Below, one piece after another: positions 5,647 through 10,402 of a DNA stretch of 10,402 bases. This stretch comes from Dehalococcoidia bacterium (GTDB lineage: Bacteria; Chloroflexota; Dehalococcoidia; Lucifugimonadales; Lucifugimonadaceae). The stretch's first letter is position 1. Each line of letters begins with the position of its first letter. The translations under genes and the position numbers were made by a program. The DNA lies in contig JANQEF010000003.1 in the NCBI GenBank assembly GCA_028278465.1, positions 1 through 10,402 of the forward strand, in the 5' to 3' direction. The notes under the pieces were generated by a model, which worked only from the letters and a program-made list of their open reading frames with translations, was not told where the DNA came from and did no database searches.

Positions 5647-7158
5647 ATGACACAGGCTCGCTGGCTTGTATTCGCAGCGATTTTCGGTGCGCTGGCAGCC
5701 CTGATCGCCTGCTCATCGGCGGACGATGCCACGCCTGCGCTCGATCCCACTTCAACACCGGACATCGCAGCTTCGCCTACCTCAACTCCGCAGCCGATCC
5801 CGACCTCAACGCCTGCCTCGGCGGAAGACCAGGCTGCGGCACGAGTCATGTTCGGGCTGTATGTCGATATCTATGAGAACGACGCGGGCGGTATCCAGAT
5901 ACCGGCGCTCGAGCGGGCGCTGGAGCTTCGCCATCCCGGCCTTATACCGCCGCTTGTCGAGATCACCCGCTTCGCACTGGAAGACGACGAGGCCGCTGCG
6001 CTCGGTGACACACTGCATCAGCTCACGGGAGAGAGCTTCGCCGGCGACGATTTCTTCAGCTGGTATGAGTGGCTCGGCACGCAGGAAGAGACTGTGACGC
6101 TGCCGGGGTACGCAGGCTGGAAGGTGAGCCTGTACTCGCCGTTCGATCCCAGCTTCCACAGCTTCATTCACACCGGTGTGCCGACCACCATCCCGCTCGA
6201 AGGAATCCAGTGGGGCGGCGTCGCACGCGATGGCATCCCGCCGCTCGAAAACCCGAGGACGATCCCCGGTCTGCGGGCCGCCTTCCTCGACCCCGAAGAG
6301 CTGGTGTTCGGGGTCGTGATCAACGGCGAGGCACGCGCTTACCCGTTCCGCATCATGAATTCGCATGAGATGGCGAATGACGTGCTCGGCGGCGTCAATG
6401 TCACGCTGTCGTACTGCACGCTCTGCGGCTCAGGGATCCTCTACGAAGGCGAGGTCAACGGGCGCGTCGAGACGTTTGGCACGTCAGGGTTCCTGTACCA
6501 GAGCAACAAGCTGATGTACGACCGCACGACGGAGACGCTGTGGCAGCAGCAGACGGGCGAACCGGTTGTCGGTGAGCTGGTAGGCAGCGGGATCAAGCTG
6601 AAGCAGCTGCCAATGACGGTTGCCCGCTGGGGCGCATGGTTCGAGAAGCACCCCGACACGACGGTGTTGGACGAGGAGCAGGGCTTCCGCCGCACCTACT
6701 ACCATCCCGATGACGCCCGCGCGATCTACTTCGAGTACTTCCACGGCGATGATCTGCTCTTCCCGGTGTGGGACCAGGACACGACCCTCGATGCGAAGAC
6801 ACGGGTGCTCGGCGTCCGGAGCGGCGAGACGGCGCGTGCCTACATCGCCGAGCAGGTGATCGAAGCCGGGGTTGTGAACGACGATCTGGGCGGCGTCGCG
6901 CTGGCGATCATCGGGGACGAGGTCGCCGATTCGGTGCGGGCGTTCAGGCGCGGCGACAGGACATTCACGCTTTCGAAGACCGCAGGCGAGGTCCTCGACC
7001 AGGACGGCATGAGGTGGCGAGTGACCGAAGACGCGCTCGTGTCGGAAGATTCATCACTTGCGCCTCTGCCACGGCAGACGGCACAGGATGTGTTCTGGTT
7101 CGGCTGGACCACTTTCTTCCCGGAGACCGAGCTCTGGCTGCCGACGACAAGCGGCTGA
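5647..7158 (+). CDS. DUF3179 lipoprotein with CxxC motif
   Basis: A 503-residue predicted lipoprotein. Residues 1-21 form a signal peptide (MTQAR, then a hydrophobic core) ending in a lipobox LIAC with Cys22. A Ser/Thr/Pro-rich linker follows (about 23-58) with three PTSTP units. Residues 60-145 look like a helical, possibly HEAT-like segment ending in LTGESFAGDDFFSWYEWLG. The DUF3179 domain covers about 200-500 and includes VFGVVINGEARAYP, SYCTLCGSG with Cys257 and Cys260, QTGEPVVGEL, and the closing FWFGWTTFFPETEL. The protein should sit outside the cytoplasmic membrane, lipid-anchored. The CxxC could bind metal or be redox active; the family's function is unknown to me. ATG 5647 is chosen because it gives a clean signal peptide; the frame is open upstream and a GTG at 5635 is an alternative. 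It is the cysteine-bearing paralogue of the gene at 1306-2580. Confidence 0.88.
   Translation: MTQARWLVFAAIFGALAALIACSSADDATPALDPTSTPDIAASPTSTPQPIPTSTPASAEDQAAARVMFGLYVDIYENDAGGIQIPALERALELRHPGLIPPLVEITRFALEDDEAAALGDTLHQLTGESFAGDDFFSWYEWLGTQEETVTLPGYAGWKVSLYSPFDPSFHSFIHTGVPTTIPLEGIQWGGVARDGIPPLENPRTIPGLRAAFLDPEELVFGVVINGEARAYPFRIMNSHEMANDVLGGVNVTLSYCTLCGSGILYEGEVNGRVETFGTSGFLYQSNKLMYDRTTETLWQQQTGEPVVGELVGSGIKLKQLPMTVARWGAWFEKHPDTTVLDEEQGFRRTYYHPDDARAIYFEYFHGDDLLFPVWDQDTTLDAKTRVLGVRSGETARAYIAEQVIEAGVVNDDLGGVALAIIGDEVADSVRAFRRGDRTFTLSKTAGEVLDQDGMRWRVTEDALVSEDSSLAPLPRQTAQDVFWFGWTTFFPETELWLPTTSG
5746..5814 (+). repeat. PTSTP-repeat linker in the lipoprotein
   Basis: Codons 34-56 encode three PTSTP units (residues 34-38, 44-48 and 52-56) separated by short spacers. 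At DNA level they are degenerate copies of CC(N)AC(N)TCAAC(N)CC. Such linkers are common after the lipid-anchored Cys of surface proteins in Chloroflexota and Gram-positives and act as flexible spacers. Confidence 0.75.
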
Positions 7159-7260
7159 GCCGCCGTTTCGAAGCGGTCATGGCCGCCAGTTGTCCCGGCT
7201 AAGTGCCGTTCGCCTCTTCCCGCTCCTTACGCCCGCTCTGCTCGCGTGCGAATCATCCCG

Positions 7261-7266
7261 TAGAAT
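7261..7266 (+). promoter_or_regulatory. Candidate -10 box TAGAAT for the bicupin gene
   Basis: TAGAAT within CCCGTAGAATCCC lies about 48 nt before the ATG at 7315, inside the 156-nt gap after the DUF3179 lipoprotein. No clear -35 is seen 16-18 nt upstream. The gap shows no T-tailed hairpin, so read-through from the upstream gene is possible. Confidence 0.3.
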
Positions 7267-7314
7267 CCCTTCGCCCAAGAACACGTTCCACCGCAGCACA
7301 GAAAGCAGTTCCGG

Positions 7315-8055
7315 ATGCCGGTCATCAGAAGAAGCGATCAGACAACCAGCCAGCCGTTCCCGGGCGCAACCGCAACCGCCATGGTGAGCGCCGCCACCGG
7401 GTCCGAGTACCTGACCGTCGGCGAGCTGCTGGTTGAGCCCGGCGCCAGCTCCGCCTACCACATCCACCCGAACACCGAGGAGTCGATCTTCGTCATCGAG
7501 GGCGAGATCGAATTCCGGCTCGGCCCCAACCGGTTTCGCGCGACGTCCGGAGACTGTGTGCTGGCGAACCGCGGCATCGGCCACGGGCTGCAGAATGTTG
7601 GCGACAGCACGGCGCGGCTCATCACCATGTACCCGAACCCATCGCCGGAGCGAGAAGAGATCCCCGAAGTGGACTTCGTTGACGCGTCGCCCGAAAGCGG
7701 GGCCTTCTTCCGCGGCAAGGTCGAGTCGTTCGAGTTCGCGCCCGGCGTCAGCCGCTACGACATGGTCGGCGACTTCCTCGGTTCCGAATCCACCTACTTC
7801 AGCGAGCTGACGTTTGCTCCGGGCTCGGTGGCGCCCAACCACTATCACCCGGCGCATGAGGAGGCGATGTTCTGCCTGCGCGGTGAGCTGATGGCGGTCT
7901 ACGCGGACGACGACAACGTGCCGCTCCCCGCCGGCGACATCTTCGCCTGCGAGCCAACGGTTCGGCACGGCATCTACAACGCGTCCGGCGAATCGGCCAC
8001 GCTGCTCGCGATGCATCCTGTCCTGAACCCACCGCCGCGCATCGACGTGGACTGA
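7315..8055 (+). CDS. Bicupin (two cupin_2 domains)
   Basis: A 246-residue protein made of two cupin beta-barrel domains (about 30-108 and 155-235). Domain 1 matches cupin motif 1 with Gly43, His49, His51, Glu56 and Gly63, and motif 2 with His90 and Asn94. Domain 2 matches with Gly170, His176, His178, Glu183 and Gly190, then GDIFACEPTVRHGIYN with Pro214, His218 and Asn222. Both domains therefore keep the 3-His/1-Glu metal site, which suggests a metal-dependent dioxygenase, isomerase or decarboxylase rather than a purely structural barrel; the substrate cannot be read from sequence. In domain 1 motif 2 the usual Pro is Arg86. There is no signal peptide, so it is probably cytosolic. ATG 7315 has only a weak purine-rich upstream sequence (AGAAAG). 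It converges with the MFS gene, with a 13-nt gap. Confidence 0.85.
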   Translation: MPVIRRSDQTTSQPFPGATATAMVSAATGSEYLTVGELLVEPGASSAYHIHPNTEESIFVIEGEIEFRLGPNRFRATSGDCVLANRGIGHGLQNVGDSTARLITMYPNPSPEREEIPEVDFVDASPESGAFFRGKVESFEFAPGVSRYDMVGDFLGSESTYFSELTFAPGSVAPNHYHPAHEEAMFCLRGELMAVYADDDNVPLPAGDIFACEPTVRHGIYNASGESATLLAMHPVLNPPPRIDVD

Positions 8056-8068
8056 TCGGCGGCGCGAA

Positions 8069-9703
8069 TCAGGTCGTGGCTGTGTCTTCGGGCTTTCGCA
8101 GGCCTGTGAAGGTGAAGATCGCCAGCACCACGCCGACCACGCTGCCGACGGCAGCCACGCGGAACACCAACACCAGCGCATCCGAAACGCTCTCGCGCGA
8201 CTCGGCCAGTGCCTCATCGAACGCCGCCTCGCCAAGCTCCGGGTCCACCAGGTAGTCGTCCCGAACCTCGGCCAGCCGGTCCTCTGCGACGATCACCTCG
8301 GGATCCCTGATCAGATCTTCCGGGCCGGGGTTTTCGACGCTCGCTATCCCGAGGCTGGCCAGCATCACGGCTCCGAGGATCGCGCTGCCCGCCGCCATGC
8401 CGAAGACCCGTGCGAACTGCAGGCTGGTGGTCACAACGCCGAGCACGCTCTCCGGCATGGCGTTCTGCACCGGCACAGTGAAGGCCGTGAACGCAAACGT
8501 GATGCCGATGCCCAGTACGAACGTCAGCATCGAAAGCGATGCGACCGATGCGCCTCCGCCCAACTCGCCGAGAAGCCACAGGATCACCGCCGTCACGGCT
8601 AGCCCGATGCTCGAGATCTCCCTCGCAAACCCCCAGCGCGACAGGATCTGTCCGCCGACGTTCGCCCCGATGACGAAGCCTCCGGCCTGCGACATCAGTG
8701 GGTATGCGGCGACGGTTGCTGTCTCGCCCTTGGCGCCGATCACCAGCAGTGGCAGGAAGACTGTCGTCACGATGAAGCTGATCGTGACCGTGAGCGACGC
8801 GGCCATTGCTCCGGCGAAGACGCGGTGGCGGAATAGGTCGGGCGGCGTCACCGGGTCCTCGGCCCTGAACTCGGCACGGACGAACAGCGCAAGGTTGATG
8901 GCGGCGAACAGGAACAGCCCGACGATGATCGGCGAGTTCCATTCGTACGTGTCGCCGCCCAGCGACACCGCCAGCAGGGCAGAGGTTGCGAACAGGCCGA
9001 AAGTTACAGCGCCCGCGATGTCGAAGTGCGTATGCCTGCGCTCACGGTCCAGCTTCGGGAACAGGCGGGCCAGGAACCAGATGGCAAACAATCCCACAGG
9101 AAGGTTGGCCCAGAACAGCCACCGCCAGCTCAGTTCGTCCGAGACCACGCCGCCCAGTATCGGCCCGGTCACTCCGGCCAGCGTGAACGCTCCTGACATC
9201 GCGCCCAGCCACTTTGCCCGCTCTTGAGGCCGCCACAGTCCGGCGGTGGTTATCCACACGCTGCCCAGCACGCCTGCGAACGCCAGCCCCTGGAAGGCGC
9301 GCAGCACAACCATCTGCTCCATTGACGTCACGAACCCGGCAAGGGTCGACGACACGACGAACAGCGCCAGTGACAGCATGATGATCGGCCGCGTGCCGTG
9401 GATGTCCGCCAGCTTGCCGATGATCGGCACGGCGACCGCGGAGGCTAGCGAGAAGCCGGCGAACATCCAGGTGAAGAGCTCGAACCCGCCGATATCGGCG
9501 ACGATGTTCTGCGCAGCCGTGGATACGACCGTCTGGCTCGATGACGTGACGATGAGCGTGATGGCGAGGCCGAAGACCAGCAGCACCTTTTGCCGGTGCG
9601 GGACCTCGACCAGCGAACGCGGCCGCTCCGGCAACGCGTCCGATGGCGCGGCGTCACGTGGAACATCGCCCGACGTAGCCCGGCTGGGCTGGTCGTCATT
9701 CAA
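8069..9703 (-). CDS. MFS exporter, DHA2 (14-TM, EmrB/QacA) type
   Basis: A 544-residue polytopic membrane protein, the length of proton-driven 14-helix drug exporters. Visible signatures are motif A GKLADIHGTRP (96-106) after TM2, motif B VLRAFQGLAFAGV (133-145) with Arg135, motif C GPILGGVV (180-187) in TM5, and SWRWLFWANLPVG (192-204). A long acidic loop (about 455-510, rich in Asp/Glu) precedes the last helix, as is usual in this family. The first 36 residues are hydrophilic and unlike the family core. The TM1 motif usually written LDxTIV reads SSQTVV here, so its Asp is Ser56. The start is TTG at 9703: an in-frame TGA lies 18 nt upstream, no in-frame ATG/GTG appears before TM1, and the nearby ATG is out of frame. 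It is divergent from fluC. The substrate is unknown. Confidence 0.9.
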   Translation of the reverse strand: MNDDQPSRATSGDVPRDAAPSDALPERPRSLVEVPHRQKVLLVFGLAITLIVTSSSQTVVSTAAQNIVADIGGFELFTWMFAGFSLASAVAVPIIGKLADIHGTRPIIMLSLALFVVSSTLAGFVTSMEQMVVLRAFQGLAFAGVLGSVWITTAGLWRPQERAKWLGAMSGAFTLAGVTGPILGGVVSDELSWRWLFWANLPVGLFAIWFLARLFPKLDRERRHTHFDIAGAVTFGLFATSALLAVSLGGDTYEWNSPIIVGLFLFAAINLALFVRAEFRAEDPVTPPDLFRHRVFAGAMAASLTVTISFIVTTVFLPLLVIGAKGETATVAAYPLMSQAGGFVIGANVGGQILSRWGFAREISSIGLAVTAVILWLLGELGGGASVASLSMLTFVLGIGITFAFTAFTVPVQNAMPESVLGVVTTSLQFARVFGMAAGSAILGAVMLASLGIASVENPGPEDLIRDPEVIVAEDRLAEVRDDYLVDPELGEAAFDEALAESRESVSDALVLVFRVAAVGSVVGVVLAIFTFTGLRKPEDTATT

Positions 9704-9803
9704 TCCGGGTACGCCACATCAGCAGTTCAGAGTTCCTTGCGCGAACGGGACGCGCAGGCAGGCCATGAAAAATAGAAGCTTTCGTTGCCGGCGTATTTGT
9801 ATC

Positions 9804-9830
9804 GCCCGTACGGGCTGAAATCCCCGGGGA
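9804..9830. promoter_or_regulatory. Two adjacent perfect palindromes between MFS and fluC genes
   Basis: GCCCGTACGGGC (9804-9815, 12-bp perfect palindrome) is followed after TGAAA by TCCCCGGGGA (9821-9830, 10-bp perfect palindrome). They lie about 100-127 nt upstream of the MFS start and 110-136 nt upstream of fluC. CGGG (9811-9814) can also pair with CCCG (9823-9826), giving an alternative hairpin, and TGAAA/TTTCA (9816-9820, 9836-9840) frames the second palindrome. They may be operators for a dimeric regulator or a dispersed intergenic repeat. There is no T-tract, so an intrinsic terminator is unlikely. Confidence 0.45.
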
Positions 9831-9894
9831 ACGTGTTTCAGACGAGGTTACACGCAGCGTTAGTCTCCCGCGCAGGGAAAGGCCAAACTCGCCC

Positions 9895-9900
9895 TATCTT
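9895..9900 (+). promoter_or_regulatory. Candidate -10 box TATCTT for fluC
   Basis: TATCTT within GCCCTATCTTTCG lies about 40 nt before the GTG at 9940. No good -35 is visible, and the sequence just before the GTG lacks a Shine-Dalgarno motif. Confidence 0.25.
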
Positions 9901-9939
9901 TCGCCCGTCGCCGCCTCGTACACAAACACTCTCGCAACC

Positions 9940-10314
9940 GTGGACAAGCTCATCTGGATAGCCTTTGCCGGCGCGCTCGGCTCCCTGGCGCGCTACGGCG
10001 TCGCGACGTACGTTCAGCGCCGGGCGGACACCGAGTTTCCGTGGGGCGTCTTCACAGCCAACATGATCGGCTCGTTCATCTTCGGCCTGATCTGGGCGTA
10101 TAGCGAGGACCGCGACTGGGTGAACGAGGACGTGCGGGCGTTCGCCTTCGCCGGGTTCCTCGGCGCGTTCACCACCTTCTCGACGTTCGCCTTCGACAAC
10201 GTCCAGCTGGCGCGAGCATCGAACTGGCAGTTCTTCGTGATGAACATCCTGCTCACCAACGCCGCCGGGATAGCGCTGGCGTTCGCCGGTTTCAGGGCGG
10301 GGAAGGCGATTTAG
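9940..10314 (+). CDS. crcB: FluC/CrcB fluoride ion channel
   Basis: A 124-residue membrane protein with four hydrophobic helices, full length for the family. FluC channels assemble as antiparallel dimers in the cytoplasmic membrane and let fluoride leave the cell. Conserved marks are GALGSLARY (11-19, Arg18), PWGVFTANMIGSFIFG (34-49) with Asn41, and GFLGAFTTFSTFAFD (72-86) with Phe80 and Phe83. Asn41, Phe80 and Phe83 correspond to N43, F82 and F85 of the Bordetella channel. Only one copy is visible, which fits the homodimeric form. GTG 9940 is chosen because it aligns with the usual N-terminus (MDKLIWIAFAGALGS). No Shine-Dalgarno motif and no recognisable fluoride riboswitch precede it. It is transcribed away from the MFS gene. 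Confidence 0.93.
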   Translation: MDKLIWIAFAGALGSLARYGVATYVQRRADTEFPWGVFTANMIGSFIFGLIWAYSEDRDWVNEDVRAFAFAGFLGAFTTFSTFAFDNVQLARASNWQFFVMNILLTNAAGIALAFAGFRAGKAI

Positions 10315-10402
10315 ACCGGAATACGCGGGCCGAGAGGCGTGGACCTGTTGCTGCAGCGAACCTAAGCGGCTACTTGCTGCAGGCTGCTGCGTAGGCCTCG
10401 CC
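10315..10402. other. Window end, no assignable gene
   Basis: The 88 nt after fluC hold no hairpin with a T-tract and no clear start site. On the minus strand, one frame read from the window edge gives GEAYAAACSK and then TAG (10370-10372), and another gives RGLRSSLQQVAA and then a stop. Either could be the C-terminus of a convergent gene beyond the window, but ten or so residues are not enough to decide. Confidence 0.25.

Noticed and set aside
4569..5849. The full 426-codon frame for the APH-fold kinase
   Set aside because: The first part lies antisense to the lipoprotein signal peptide and PTSTP linker and is low-complexity Gly/Val/Ser/Ala. The kinase fold begins only near residue 111 of that frame.
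7177..8235. A 352-codon open frame antisense to the bicupin gene
   Set aside because: Its translation is Arg/Ala/Val-rich with no recognisable domain, while the plus-strand frame encodes two clean cupin domains. It is a codon-bias shadow of a GC-rich gene.
8397..9227. A 276-codon plus-strand open frame opposite the MFS gene
   Set aside because: Low-complexity Ser/Thr/Ala/Pro composition; the minus strand carries all MFS motifs.
9714..9728. Minus-strand AACTGCTGATG resembling part of a fluoride riboswitch
   Set aside because: Only a short fragment matches, the other conserved elements and stems are missing, and it faces the MFS gene, not fluC.
9765..9818. A 17-residue ORF (MKNRSFRCRRICIARTG) between the MFS and fluC genes
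   Set aside because: It has no clear ribosome binding site, runs into the palindrome, and could arise by chance.

Overview
The window reads as an ordinary, densely coded stretch of a GC-rich bacterial chromosome. I see no rRNA, tRNA, CRISPR array, insertion sequence, integrase or phage gene. The mix of genes suggests Chloroflexota, perhaps a Dehalococcoidia/SAR202-type lineage: two DUF3179 proteins (one a lipoprotein with a PTSTP-rich linker), an RraA-like protein of about 245 residues, a two-domain cupin, a DHA2-type MFS pump, and frequent TTG/GTG starts. That placement is inferred from gene style, not from a marker gene.

Layout: (1) 1-612 (+) is the C-terminal part of a MacB/FtsX-type ABC transporter permease. 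(2) 2580-614 (-) is a likely two-gene operon: a membrane-anchored DUF3179 protein lacking the family's CxxC cysteines, then a MobA-like nucleotidyltransferase. (3) 2741-4556 (+) is a tight three-gene operon: an RraA/HMG-aldolase-fold protein, a small cyclophilin-like protein (DUF369 family) and a TenA-type aminopyrimidine hydrolase/thiaminase II, the last two overlapping by 4 nt. (4) 5519-4569 (-) is an aminoglycoside-phosphotransferase-fold kinase. (5) 5647-7158 (+) is a second DUF3179 protein, a lipoprotein that keeps the CxxC motif. (6) 7315-8055 (+) is a bicupin. (7) 9703-8069 (-) is a 14-TM-type MFS exporter. (8) 9940-10314 (+) is a FluC/CrcB fluoride channel. The last 88 bases hold no gene I can assign.

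The genes alternate in short divergent and convergent blocks. Convergent pairs are almost abutting (gaps of 1, 12 and 13 nt) and show no hairpin terminators. Divergent pairs are separated by about 130-240 nt, which must hold the promoters. No gene-free stretch exceeds 300 nt; the longest is 9704-9939, which holds two adjacent perfect palindromes between the MFS and FluC genes.

The most interesting items are the DUF3179 pair with opposite cysteine status and different anchoring, and the RraA-like/cyclophilin-like/TenA operon, whose joint role I cannot name. FluC and the MFS pump fit efflux of toxic ions or compounds. MobA points to molybdenum-cofactor modification. I found no convincing previously undescribed defence or mobile system here.
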